DNA of 64,000 nucleotides from Halomonas alkalisoli. GTDB lineage: Bacteria; Pseudomonadota; Gammaproteobacteria; Pseudomonadales; Halomonadaceae. The position numbers and the translations under genes were made by a program. The stretch lies in contig NZ_JAKCMI010000028.1 of assembly GCF_021412585.1 (NCBI RefSeq), forward strand, positions 124,001 to 188,000. The letters run 5' to 3'. Below are positions 35,812 to 44,113 of the stretch, piece after piece (position 1 is the stretch's first letter; every line of letters begins with the position of its first letter). The notes under the pieces are model-generated. The model had not been told where the DNA came from. It was given only the letters and a program-made list of their open reading frames with translations, and did not search any database.

Positions 35812-35840
35812 TTGCCACCGTGACATGCTTCGGGCATAAT
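35812..35840 (+). promoter_or_regulatory. Promoter of tRNA-Met
   Basis: TTGCCA (35812-35817) and CATAAT (35835-35840) are spaced 17 bases apart and lie about 44 bases before the tRNA, followed by a GC-rich stretch. Confidence 0.6.
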
Positions 35841-35883
35841 TTCGCCCCGTTGACCGGCCAATGGTATTGGCTCGGCACCGAAA

Positions 35884-35960
35884 GGCTACGTAGCTCAGCT
35901 GGTTAGAGCACATCACTCATAATGATGGGGTCCCCTGTTCGAATCAGGGCGTAGCCACCA
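35884..35960 (+). tRNA. tRNA-Met (CAT), elongator type
   Basis: A full cloverleaf: acceptor GGCTACG/CGTAGCC, D arm GCTC/GAGC, anticodon loop CTCATAA between CATCA and TGATG, T arm with GTTCGAATC, and an encoded CCA. The acceptor starts with a paired G1-C72, as in elongator rather than initiator tRNA. An identical copy lies on the minus strand at 59735-59811. Confidence 0.97.
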
Positions 35961-35971
35961 GAATACCTGAA

Positions 35972-36006
35972 GGCGCCCGCACGAAAAGCTCGTGCGGGCG
36001 CCTTTC
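35972..36006 (+). terminator. Intrinsic terminator after tRNA-Met
   Basis: GGCGCCCGCACGA (35972-35984) pairs perfectly with TCGTGCGGGCGCC (35990-36002) over the loop AAAGC and is followed by TTTCGTT. Confidence 0.88.
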
Positions 36007-36043
36007 GTTGTGCAGAGAAGCCGCCGGGGCGGGGAATCCGCCC

Positions 36044-36071
36044 TTGACCTGATCGAAGCGATCCGTATACT
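36044..36071 (+). promoter_or_regulatory. Promoter of the tRNA-Asn cluster
   Basis: TTGACC (36044-36049) and TATACT (36066-36071) with a 16-base spacer give a strong sigma-70 promoter 22 bases before the first tRNA-Asn, with a GC-rich discriminator typical of growth-rate-controlled RNA genes. Confidence 0.75.
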
Positions 36072-36092
36072 ACGCACCGTGTTCAGGGCCAT

Positions 36093-36168
36093 TCCCCGAT
36101 AGCTCAGTTGGTAGAGCAAATGACTGTTAATCATTGGGTCGCAGGTTCGAGTCCTGCTCGGGGAGCCA
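36093..36168 (+). tRNA. tRNA-Asn (GTT), copy 1
   Basis: The cloverleaf has acceptor TCCCCGA/TCGGGGA, anticodon loop CTGTTAA with anticodon GTT, T loop GTTCGAGTC, discriminator G and an encoded CCA. The anticodon stem is AATGA/TCATT, unlike the other two copies. Confidence 0.97.
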
Positions 36169-36211
36169 ATGAACGCGTGCTGATCGTACTAGCATCTGAT
36201 TGAAGCGCCAT

Positions 36212-36287
<76 letters not shown>

Positions 36288-36350
36288 TCAGCTCCGCAAT
36301 ACGCAGCGCATGCCCCGGCTGCATCAGCATATCCCCGTAGTACATGCCAT

Positions 36351-36426
<76 letters not shown>

Positions 36427-36575
36427 TAAGGCCTCATCTCCGGCCTGCTTCATCCCATCTCTACGTTTAAGCCGCCCCGTTCCTTCTTTCGATGGAGCGC
36501 GAATGAGCTGTGTCTCCTTGCCAGGAGCGACGCATCGGGCCGGCACCAAAGGCGCCTGGCCCTGACCCACCGCTT

Positions 36576-37373
36576 TCAGTCGAGTGCCTCCTGAAGGCGC
36601 TCCAGCCCGCGCCGGGCGAGTTGCACGGGGCGCGAGTCACTTATCGTCCATGCGGCCATGGAGCCGTCATACATCGCGACGTTGTCGAATCCGGCGACCT
36701 CGCTGAGCACAAACCAGTCCGTTGCCGCCCAGTGTCCGGTATTGCAGAAGGTGATGGTGCGAGCATTGCGATCCAGCTCGGCAGTGTTGATGCGTGAGGA
36801 GAGACCTTCCCTGTCCAGGTAATAGGCACCCGCACGGTCGCCGAAGTGGCTGTGATGGGGCAGGCTCCTGGCGCCGGGTATGGTGCCGGCAGTTCTCACG
36901 GCCGGTGATATCGTTTCGCCGGTGAAGTAGTCCGATGGTCGGGCATCGACCAGCTGGGTCTGGGATTGACGTGCCTGCTCAACCTGCTCGGTCGTGGCGA
37001 TCAGCTCCTCGCGCAGGGTGGCATGAAGCTGTTTGGCTTCAGTGGCGGGAACGGGACCGCTGGCGACGTCGAAGCCCTGTTGCTGCCAGCCGGCGAAGCC
37101 TCCATCGAGAATGGCGACTTCGTCATGGCCTAGAATCTTGAAGGTCCAGTAGACGCGTGCCGCGCTGCCGAAATCCGTGGGTCCGGTCCCGGCGGGGACG
37201 ATCACGACCGTCGTATCGTTGTCGATACCCAGGCTTCCGATCAATTTGTCAGGGCGGAGACTCACTTCTTCCAGGCGTGGCCAGCGAAAGCCTCGTCGAG
37301 TTCCGGGTGATTGAGGTGGTTGGAATAGTTGGACAGCGTCTTCACGGGTCGGCATGCCGCGGGTGTCGAACAT
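36576..37373 (-). CDS. Two-domain rhodanese sulfurtransferase, N-terminus probably truncated
   Basis: The 265-residue product has the middle of the first rhodanese domain (SLGIDNDTTVVIVPAG, AARVYWTFKILGHDEVAILDGGFAGWQ) and a full second domain with the active cysteine in FCNTGHWA followed by YDGSMAAW. It would transfer sulfane sulfur to cyanide or thiols. Relatives begin with a strand bearing WL...VLDAR about 35-40 residues earlier; here that part is missing, the first ~45 residues do not look like the family, and no ribosome site precedes the ATG. Another frame over the same bases reads NHPELDEAFAGHAWKK, hinting at a frameshift. It may be a decaying gene. Confidence 0.7.
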   Translation of the reverse strand: MFDTRGMPTREDAVQLFQPPQSPGTRRGFRWPRLEEVSLRPDKLIGSLGIDNDTTVVIVPAGTGPTDFGSAARVYWTFKILGHDEVAILDGGFAGWQQQGFDVASGPVPATEAKQLHATLREELIATTEQVEQARQSQTQLVDARPSDYFTGETISPAVRTAGTIPGARSLPHHSHFGDRAGAYYLDREGLSSRINTAELDRNARTITFCNTGHWAATDWFVLSEVAGFDNVAMYDGSMAAWTISDSRPVQLARRGLERLQEALD

Positions 37374-37773
37374 GACGCAAGGTGCGCAGGCCGGCCATGC
37401 CCAGCCGTGAGATAGGTTACGAGCGCCAGTGTGTCACGGTCCGGGGCGATATCGCCTCCGGCCTGTGACCGAACGACGCCTTCGTGGAGCAGGGCGGTGA
37501 TGGCTTGGACGCTGCGCCTGGCCTCGAGAGTTCATCTTTCGACAAAGAACGCTGTAAGGACTGGAAGCAATCGCCGACAGAGTCATCACGGCACACCGAT
37601 AAGGGAGCAGCCTGCGGAAGCGCCGAAAGAGCGGAACAAGCGCGGAGTGACGAAGCAGTCGAGGCGCCATCGGCAGTTGGTGACGCCGATAAGAAGCCAG
37701 CCGTAAGGGCTGACTTCTCTGCACGATGACATGCCATCGCATGTCTCTTCATGACACTACGGAGGTCATTTTC
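37374..37773. other. 400-base region without a recognised gene
   Basis: It separates the rhodanese remnant from the small acidic protein. A hairpin AGAAG-cc-AGCC / GGCT-ga-CTTCT is seen at 37692-37718, and the phrase CCGATAAG occurs twice. Short open frames here lack ribosome sites and family resemblance. It may hold the promoter of the small-protein gene or an untranslated RNA; nothing firmer is seen. Confidence 0.5.
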
Positions 37774-38061
37774 ATGACATTACAAGACGAGAAGCGCCGA
37801 AGCCTGCTGGGAAGGCTCAGCAAGCAGCTGGGTTATGCAGCCCCGGCACTGGTGCTGGTAGCCAGTGGTGCCGCCTTTCAGGCCGTGGCCAGCGAGTCAT
37901 CAACGGAGCCTACCTACACCAGTGGCGTGGAAGCGCCTCTGATGCTGGCAGAAGCCCATGCCGAAGGCGAAGCGGAAGCGGAAGCCGAGGGGGAGGCAGA
38001 AGGCGAAGCTGAGGGAGAAGCGGAAGGTGAAGCTGAGGCCGAAGCAGAAGCCGAGGGTTAA
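37774..38061 (+). CDS. Small exported-looking protein with Glu/Ala/Gly repeat tail
   Basis: The family is not recognised. The 95-residue product begins with a charged end containing a twin arginine (EKRRSLLGRL) and a hydrophobic stretch (YAAPALVLVASGAAFQAVA) ending in an AxA-like cleavage site near residue 39. After a 20-residue spacer, residues about 62-95 are a pure run of EA/EG dipeptides (EAEGEAEG pattern), giving a strongly acidic tail. GGAGG eight bases upstream clearly selects the ATG at 37774. The mature form would be a short, disordered, acidic envelope peptide that could bind cations. Function unknown. Confidence 0.75.
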   Translation: MTLQDEKRRSLLGRLSKQLGYAAPALVLVASGAAFQAVASESSTEPTYTSGVEAPLMLAEAHAEGEAEAEAEGEAEGEAEGEAEGEAEAEAEAEG

Positions 38062-38150
38062 TGGAATGTTAAATCCCTGAGTGGGTGGTCGGGCCGGCAA
38101 TCCTGGCGCCGGCCCCGGCTTTCTCACTTGCGATCAACAGGTAAACCGCC

Positions 38151-38714
38151 ATGTCATCCATAATAAATCAGGCATATCCTCCCCAGGCGGGTCTCATTGA
38201 AGAGAACCTCCTGGCATTGTCGCAGCTGGAGGAATTCGTTGATGCGCTCACGCCGGAGCAGTACCGGCACAACTTTGGCCACGATGGTCGCCATACGCTA
38301 GGCAAGCACATACGACACATCATCGACCACTATAATGCCTTGCTGAGCAGCCTGGACGATGCTGTCATCGATTACGAAGATCGTCACCGGGATGAACGCC
38401 TGGAGCAGTGGCCGCAACAGGCCGCTCATCGTCTGATTGAAATCAAGGCTGCACTGACCGCCCTGGTCGGGCACTGTCCAACTGACTGCTTGAGCCTGAA
38501 TTATCCCCTTGGCGATGCCGTGCAGGTGCTGGACACCAGCCTGGCGCGCGAACTCGCCTTCCTGACCAGCCACACCATTCATCACATGGCGATACTTGGC
38601 CTGCTTGCCGAGCAGCTCGGTGTCACCTTGCCCGAGGCGTTCGGCGTTCATCCTTCCACATTGAGACATTGGCAGCGAGACATCTCTCGTCCTGTCGTCG
38701 CATGGTCCGCATGA
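38151..38714 (+). CDS. DinB-like (four-helix, metal-binding) protein
   Basis: The 187-residue soluble protein has the spaced histidines of the DinB/YfiT superfamily: LGKHIRHIIDHYNALL near residue 53 and FLTSHTIHHMAILGLLAEQLG near residue 145, which would form a three-His metal site in a helical bundle. Members include thiol transferases and uncharacterised stress proteins; the sequence does not allow a specific reaction. It follows the small acidic protein by about 90 bases on the same strand and may share its promoter. Confidence 0.8.
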   Translation: MSSIINQAYPPQAGLIEENLLALSQLEEFVDALTPEQYRHNFGHDGRHTLGKHIRHIIDHYNALLSSLDDAVIDYEDRHRDERLEQWPQQAAHRLIEIKAALTALVGHCPTDCLSLNYPLGDAVQVLDTSLARELAFLTSHTIHHMAILGLLAEQLGVTLPEAFGVHPSTLRHWQRDISRPVVAWSA

Positions 38715-39067
38715 TGGCCCGGGTGTGGCGCTCTACCTGATCACTGTTGCATTGCTGCTGGTGGTCGGGCCGCCATGACCTGGATCATTGCGACTTGCCC
38801 TTGGGACGTGTGGCTGAGGCCCTGTCGGGCATCGCCAACCAGGCCGCGGGTGGCTGAACGGCGGGGCAGTTCCTCGATCCGTGCTTAGGAGACGGAATCC
38901 CCCCTTGATGTGGCTCGCCTGGATAGACGGGTACTGTTCCCTTCTGTATACGACTTTCGCTGCTTGGCGTCACGAATCGAGGCCAGGTAGGGTGTGATTG
39001 CGGCTATCCTCATGGCCAAGGGAGGCGGTGTGCGTCTACCTTGGGTCATCTCACGCCTGGAGCGACG
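38715..39067. other. 353-base region upstream of dgoD
   Basis: No complete gene is recognised. A short hydrophobic reading (VALYLITVALLLVVGPP, just after the DinB-like gene) could be a remnant of a membrane protein, but it has no start signal. TGTATACGA at 38945-38953 is a half-match to the direct-repeat operator found further downstream. GGAG at 39058-39061 belongs to dgoD. Confidence 0.45.
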
Positions 39068-40216
39068 ATGAAAATTACCCGTTTGAAGACCTGGCAGGTG
39101 CCACCACGCTGGCTCTTTCTCAAGATCGAGACCGACGAGGGGGTGTTCGGCTGGGGCGAGCCGGTGGTCGAGGGGCGTGCCGCCACCGTGGAGGCCGCGG
39201 TCCATGAATTCGCCGACATGCTGGTGGGCGAAGACCCGCATCGCATCGAGCATCTCTGGAACCGCATGTACCGCGGGGGGTTCTACCGCGGTGGACCGAT
39301 ATTGATGAGCGCCATCGCCGGCATCGACCAGGCCCTGTGGGACCTCAAGGGGCGCGACCTGGGCGTGCCGGTGCATCAGTTGCTGGGCGGTGCCTGCAGG
39401 GATCGAATGCGCATGTACGCCTGGACCGGAGGCGACCGGCCCAGCGAAGTGGGCAAGGGCGCCCGCGAGCTGGTCGACCAAGGCTTCACCGCCTTCAAGA
39501 TGAACGGCACGGCGGAAATGGCCATCGTCGATTCCCATGCGCGCATCGACGAAGCGGTGGCTAGGGTCGCCGAGGCGCGCCAGGCGGTGGGGCCCGAAGT
39601 CGGCATCGCCATCGACTTCCACGGCCGGGTGCATCGGCCCATGGCAAAAGCGCTACTGAGGGAACTCGAACCCTTCCACCCGATGTTCGTGGAGGAGCCC
39701 GTGCTGCCGGAACATCTCCCTTCGCTCAAGCAGATCGCCGGTGGGCTCGGCTACCCCATCGCGACGGGAGAGCGGCTGTTCACACGCTACCAGTTCCGCG
39801 ACCTGCTGGCGGATGGCATGGTCGATATCGTGCAGCCGGATGTCTCCCACTGTGGCGGCATCAGCGAGGCACTGCGCATCGCCAGCCTGGCCTCCTGCCA
39901 TGACGTGGCCCTGGCGCCGCACTGCCCGTTGGGGCCGCTGTCCCTGGCTGCATCGCTTCAGGTCGACGCGGTCAGCCACAACGCCTTCATCCAGGAGCAG
40001 AGCATGGGCATTCACTACAACAGGGACAATGACGTGCTCGACTACCTCGTCGACAAGTCGGCCTTGGCCATCGAGGAGGGATACTGCGCGATTCCCCAGG
40101 GGCCTGGGCTCGGCGTGGAGATTGACGAGGCCTTCGTCGAGGAGCGGGCCAAAGTCGGACACCGGTGGCGCAACCCCCTCTGGACCCATGCCGATGGCTC
40201 GGTCGCGGAATGGTAG
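39068..40216 (+). CDS. dgoD: D-galactonate dehydratase
   Basis: The 382-residue enolase-superfamily enzyme converts D-galactonate to 2-dehydro-3-deoxy-galactonate. The length equals E. coli DgoD, and the start MKITRLKTWQVPPRWLFLKIETDEG is typical. Metal ligands are seen as IDFHGRVHRP and FVEEPVLPEH, and the catalytic His region as HCPLGPLSLAAS. GGAG six bases upstream fixes the start at 39068. It leads the dgoD-dgoA-dgoK block. Confidence 0.94.
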   Translation: MKITRLKTWQVPPRWLFLKIETDEGVFGWGEPVVEGRAATVEAAVHEFADMLVGEDPHRIEHLWNRMYRGGFYRGGPILMSAIAGIDQALWDLKGRDLGVPVHQLLGGACRDRMRMYAWTGGDRPSEVGKGARELVDQGFTAFKMNGTAEMAIVDSHARIDEAVARVAEARQAVGPEVGIAIDFHGRVHRPMAKALLRELEPFHPMFVEEPVLPEHLPSLKQIAGGLGYPIATGERLFTRYQFRDLLADGMVDIVQPDVSHCGGISEALRIASLASCHDVALAPHCPLGPLSLAASLQVDAVSHNAFIQEQSMGIHYNRDNDVLDYLVDKSALAIEEGYCAIPQGPGLGVEIDEAFVEERAKVGHRWRNPLWTHADGSVAEW

Positions 40217-40238
40217 CCGCAATGCCAGGGAGACTGTC

Positions 40239-40895
40239 ATGACCTCGAATCCGCTTCGCTTGCAGCAGGCCCTGGCGGAGTGTCCGCTGGTGGCGATCCT
40301 GCGCGGCATACACCCCGACGAGGTGCTGGATGTCGCCGACGTGCTGATCGCCAGCGGGCTGCGCCTGATCGAGGTGCCGCTCAACTCGCCGCAGCCCTGG
40401 GAGAGCATTGCACGGCTCAAGGCCCACTGCCCCGAGGAGGTGCTGGTGGGGGCTGGAACGGTGCTGTCGTCGGCCGATGCGCGGCGCCTGGCGGGTCTCG
40501 ACGCCGCGCTGCTGGTGACGCCCAACTGCGACCCGGAGGTGATCCGTGCCGGCCGTGAAGTGGGCATGGCTTCGATGATCGGCTGCATGACCCCCACCGA
40601 GGCCCTGGCAGCCCAGGGTGCCGGGGCTTGTGCGCTGAAGCTGTTCCCTGCCGCCCACCTGGGGGTCGGTTACTTCAACGACCTGCGTGCCGTGTTATCG
40701 CCCGAGCTGCCGGTACTGGCCGTGGGCGGCATCGATATCCCGAACATGGCGCCCTGGCACGCGGCGGGTATCGATGGCTTCGGCCTCGGTGGCAGTCTTT
40801 ATGTGCCGGGGCGTCCCGTCCAGGAGGTCGAGCGGCGTGCCGCCTCCCTGGTTGCCGAATGGCGACGACTGCAGGCGAGTGGGGCCAGCCAGTGA
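40239..40895 (+). CDS. dgoA: 2-dehydro-3-deoxy-6-phosphogalactonate aldolase
   Basis: The 218-residue class-I aldolase of the KDPG family splits KDPGal into pyruvate and glyceraldehyde-3-phosphate. Motifs are CPLVAILRGIHPDE with the catalytic glutamate region LIEVPLNSPQP, VLVGAGTVLS, VTPNCDPEVI, and the Schiff-base lysine in CALKLFPAAHLG. The start is chosen so the protein begins MTSNPLRLQQ; longer readings overlap dgoD. The stop overlaps dgoK in TGATG. Confidence 0.95.
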   Translation: MTSNPLRLQQALAECPLVAILRGIHPDEVLDVADVLIASGLRLIEVPLNSPQPWESIARLKAHCPEEVLVGAGTVLSSADARRLAGLDAALLVTPNCDPEVIRAGREVGMASMIGCMTPTEALAAQGAGACALKLFPAAHLGVGYFNDLRAVLSPELPVLAVGGIDIPNMAPWHAAGIDGFGLGGSLYVPGRPVQEVERRAASLVAEWRRLQASGASQ

Positions 40896-41839
40896 TGGAC
40901 GCGTTCGTTGCCGTCGACTGGGGTACCAGCAATTTCCGCGCCTTCCTGGTGGATGCCGCTACCGGGCGGTGCCTTGACGAGACACGCTCGAGCTCGGGGC
41001 TGCGTAACCTGAGCCGCGCTGCCTTCCCCGGGTACTGTCGGCAACAGTTGTCGGACTGGCTCGATGCGGCGGGCGGCCATGATCGCCTGCCGGTCTATCT
41101 CGCCGGCATGGTGGGTGCGCGCAGCGGCTGGGCCGAGGCCCCCCAGCCAGCGCTGCCACTCTCGCTCCAGACCCTGGCCGCTGGGCTGACGCCCGCTCCC
41201 GACTTCCCGAATGCCTGGCTGGTGCCGGGGGGCAAGATCGTCACGCCGGACCATGTCGACGTGATGCGTGGCGAAGAGGTGCAAGCCTTCGGGGCGCTCT
41301 CGCTGTTGGGCCAGACGGGCGGGCTATGCTGCCTGCCGGGCACCCACAGCAAGTGGGCCAGCCTGCGTGCCGGTGTGATGGACCACTTCACCACGCTGAT
41401 GACCGGCGAGCTGTTCCATGCCGTGCGCTGCCATACCCTCCCGGGTGAGCCGGTTCCCGAGGACGATTGCTTCGACCTGGAGGGGTTCGAGCGCGGCCTT
41501 GCGGCCGCGGAGCACCCCGCCGGCGTGCTGCATGCGCTGTTCGAAGCCAGGAGTCGCCATCTGCACGACGGTCTGGCGGCCGAGCAGGTGGGCAGCTTTC
41601 TCTCGGGTGTGCTGATCGGCACCGAGCTGCTGGCGATGGGCAGCCTGATCGAGTCCCATGGGGAAGTGGTGGTCATCGGCTCGCATACCCTCGGCGAGCG
41701 CTATCGCCAGGCGCTTGGCAGCCGCGGGATTCCGGTGCGCGAAGTCGGAAGCGATGCCGCCAGCATGGCCGGCATACATCTGTTGCATGATATCCACTCC
41801 GGGGCGGGCGGCTCGCTCGATCCTGGGCCCCGTCGATAA
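40895..41839 (+). CDS. dgoK: 2-dehydro-3-deoxygalactonokinase
   Basis: The 314-residue kinase phosphorylates 2-dehydro-3-deoxygalactonate before the DgoA aldolase step. Typical features are the N-terminal VAVDWGTSNFRAFLVD, GMVGARSGWAEAP, the CCLPGTHSKWA loop and the C-terminal ASMAGIHLL region. It overlaps the dgoA stop by one base. With dgoD and dgoA it completes the DeLey-Doudoroff route from galactonate; no galactonate transporter or DgoR lies beside it. Confidence 0.94.
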   Translation: MDAFVAVDWGTSNFRAFLVDAATGRCLDETRSSSGLRNLSRAAFPGYCRQQLSDWLDAAGGHDRLPVYLAGMVGARSGWAEAPQPALPLSLQTLAAGLTPAPDFPNAWLVPGGKIVTPDHVDVMRGEEVQAFGALSLLGQTGGLCCLPGTHSKWASLRAGVMDHFTTLMTGELFHAVRCHTLPGEPVPEDDCFDLEGFERGLAAAEHPAGVLHALFEARSRHLHDGLAAEQVGSFLSGVLIGTELLAMGSLIESHGEVVVIGSHTLGERYRQALGSRGIPVREVGSDAASMAGIHLLHDIHSGAGGSLDPGPRR

Positions 41840-41851
41840 CGAGGTAACCCG

Positions 41852-42622
41852 ATGCAGATGTCCCGCAATCGTTTCAAGCAGCGGCTACTGGCTGGAGAGT
41901 GTCAGACCGGCCTATGGCTCGGTCTGTCCCATGCCTATACCGCCGAGATGGCGGCGACAGCCGGATTCGACTGGCTGCTGATCGACGGGGAGCATGCTCC
42001 CAACGATCTTCGCAGTCTGCTGGATCAGCTCCGGGCCATTGCCCCCTATGCGTCCCAGCCCATCGTCAGACCCCCGACGGGGGACCCGGTGTTGATCAAG
42101 CAATACCTGGATATTGGTGTCCAGACCCTGCTGGTGCCCATGGTCGAAAGCGCGACACAGGCCGCTGAGCTGGTGGCGGCGATGCGCTATCCGCCGGCGG
42201 GCTTTCGCGGCGTCGGCCACGTGCTCGGCCGGGCCGCGCGCTGGGGCCGGGTGGCGGACTACCTGGAGCATGCCAATCAGGAAATGTGCCTGCTGGTGCA
42301 GGTGGAGACTCGCGAAGGGCTGGACAACCTCGATGAGATTGCCGCAACCCCTGGTGTCGATGGCGTCTTCATTGGTCCGGCGGATCTCTCCGCGGCCATG
42401 GGGCACCTGGGAAACGCCGACCATCCCGAGGTGCGTGCCGTCATCGATGACGCCATCGCGCGGGTGCGTACTGCCGGCAAGGCCGCGGGTATCGTGACCG
42501 TGGACGAGGAGGCGGCCCGCCGCTATCTGGCGGCGGGCTGCACCTTCGTCGGGGTCGGCATCGATACGCTGCTGCTGGTCAATGCGATGCGCAGCCTGGC
42601 CGAGCGGTTCGGGGCGGAGTGA
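41852..42622 (+). CDS. HpcH/HpaI-family class-II aldolase
   Basis: The 256-residue metal-dependent aldolase has [58 protein letters not shown] and [14 protein letters not shown] motifs. Family members cleave 4-hydroxy-2-oxo acids (HpaI, GarL, RhmA) to pyruvate and an aldehyde. It lies 12 bases after dgoK with GAGG seven bases upstream, so it belongs to the sugar-acid operon and may act on an unphosphorylated 2-keto-3-deoxy acid as an alternative to DgoK/DgoA. Confidence 0.88.
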   Translation: MQMSRNRFKQRLLAGECQTGLWLGLSHAYTAEMAATAGFDWLLIDGEHAPNDLRSLLDQLRAIAPYASQPIVRPPTGDPVLIKQYLDIGVQTLLVPMVESATQAAELVAAMRYPPAGFRGVGHVLGRAARWGRVADYLEHANQEMCLLVQVETREGLDNLDEIAATPGVDGVFIGPADLSAAMGHLGNADHPEVRAVIDDAIARVRTAGKAAGIVTVDEEAARRYLAAGCTFVGVGIDTLLLVNAMRSLAERFGAE

Positions 42623-42638
42623 GCCGCGCCGGAGCGCG

Positions 42639-44060
42639 TCAGCGGGGCGGCAGCAGCCGGCCAGCGTTCATGATCCCGGCCGGGTCGAATAGCGACTTGA
42701 TGCCCTCGACCAGCTCCCGCTCGGCAGGCGAGAGCCGGGCCAGATAGGCGCTCTGCTTGCTGCGGCCGATGCCGTGCTCGGCGCTGATGCTGCCGTTGAA
42801 TTCGTCGAGCACCTCGAACAGCAGCGCTTCCAGCTCGTGCAGGTGGCGGTACTTCTCCGCTTCGGCCATGTCGACGGGGGGCAGTATGTTGAAGTGCAGG
42901 TTGCCATCCCCGACATGACCGTAGGCGATGATCTCGCACTCCGGTGAGGCTTGCCGCACGCGCTGAGAGGCGCGCTCGACGAAGCCGGGAATCGCCGAGA
43001 TCGGCACCGAGATATCGGTTCGCAGATGCTCGCCGCGCAGCCGTTGCCCCTCCAGCATGCTCTCGCGAAACTGCCACAGCTGCCCTGCCTGGGCTTCGCT
43101 CGAGGCCAGTGCACCGTCGAGGACGAGCCCGCGCTCCATGCTACCTTCCAGCAATTGTTCAAGCATGGCGCCGAGATCCACCGGGCCGGTGGCGGCCACT
43201 TCCATCAGCACGTACCAGGGGTAGGCGCTGTCCAGTGGGTCGCGCAGCGTCGGTGTCGCCTCCATCGCCAGCTCGATGCAGCGCCGCGGTATCAGCTCGA
43301 AGGCGGTGAGCAGGTCGCTGCAGCCGCGCCGCGCCAGGCCGTAGAGCGCGATCACGGCCTCCACGGAGGGCAGGCCGAGCAGGGCGGTGCGTGACTGGTC
43401 GGGCAGGGGGACGAGCTTGAGCACGGCGCCGGTGACGATGCCCAGGGTGCCTTCGCTGCCGAGCAGCAACTGCTGCAGGGCGTAGCCGCGGTTGTCCTTG
43501 TGCAGCGCCTTGAGGTTGTTCCAGATGCGCCCGTCGGGCAGCACCACCTCCAGCCCCAGCACCAGTTGGCGCATCATGCCGTAGCGCAGCACGTTGAGGC
43601 CCCCGGCATTGGTGGCGATGTTTCCGCCGATCTGGCAGCTGCCCTGGGCACCCAAAGAAAGTGGGAAGTCGCAGTCGTGTTCGGCGGCCGCCTGCTTGAC
43701 GGTCTCGAGAATGCAGCCGGCATCCACGGTCATGGTGAAGTTGACCGGGTCGATCGCGCGGATCTCGTGCATGCGCTCCAGGCTGAGCACGATCTCCTGC
43801 CCGCCCTTGTCGGGCAGGGCCCCGGCCACCAGGCCGGTGTGGCCGCCCTGGGGCGTCAGGCGCATGCCGTGTTCCCCACACAGGGCGACGACCTCGGCGA
43901 CGGCGGTGGTCGAGTCGGGGCGAACTACTGCCAGCGGCATGCCCAGCCTGTCGCCGGCCCAGTCGCTGACGTAGCGTTCCATTTCCAGCGGGTCGCGTAG
44001 CACGCCGGTGTCACCCAGTCGCTGCACCAGTTTGTCCAGAACGTCGGTTGCTGCGGTCAT
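42639..44060 (-). CDS. FAD-linked D-2-hydroxyacid dehydrogenase (GlcD/D2HGDH type)
   Basis: The 473-residue protein has a FAD_binding_4 domain (LTPQGGHTGLVAGALPD, LGAQGSCQIGGNIATNAGG) and a FAD-oxidase C-terminal domain with YGHVGDGNLHFNILPP and the metal-site histidine in ISAEHGIGRSKQ. It oxidises a D-2-hydroxy acid such as D-lactate, glycolate or D-2-hydroxyglutarate, passing electrons to the chain. No iron-sulfur partner (GlcF-like) is adjacent. It converges on the aldolase gene with 16 bases between stops and precedes a FAH-family gene on the same strand 53 bases away; it may process a 2-hydroxy acid released in this island. Confidence 0.88.
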   Translation of the reverse strand: MTAATDVLDKLVQRLGDTGVLRDPLEMERYVSDWAGDRLGMPLAVVRPDSTTAVAEVVALCGEHGMRLTPQGGHTGLVAGALPDKGGQEIVLSLERMHEIRAIDPVNFTMTVDAGCILETVKQAAAEHDCDFPLSLGAQGSCQIGGNIATNAGGLNVLRYGMMRQLVLGLEVVLPDGRIWNNLKALHKDNRGYALQQLLLGSEGTLGIVTGAVLKLVPLPDQSRTALLGLPSVEAVIALYGLARRGCSDLLTAFELIPRRCIELAMEATPTLRDPLDSAYPWYVLMEVAATGPVDLGAMLEQLLEGSMERGLVLDGALASSEAQAGQLWQFRESMLEGQRLRGEHLRTDISVPISAIPGFVERASQRVRQASPECEIIAYGHVGDGNLHFNILPPVDMAEAEKYRHLHELEALLFEVLDEFNGSISAEHGIGRSKQSAYLARLSPAERELVEGIKSLFDPAGIMNAGRLLPPR

Positions 44061-44113
44061 TGCGGATCCTGAAGGCCGGTTCGAGTGTACGGATGCCAGT
44101 GTTTCCCTAAGAC

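Noticed and set aside
38945..38953. NanR-like operator upstream of dgoD
   Set aside because: Only TGTATACGA is present; the ACA spacer and second repeat unit are missing, so it was not counted with the three full sites.
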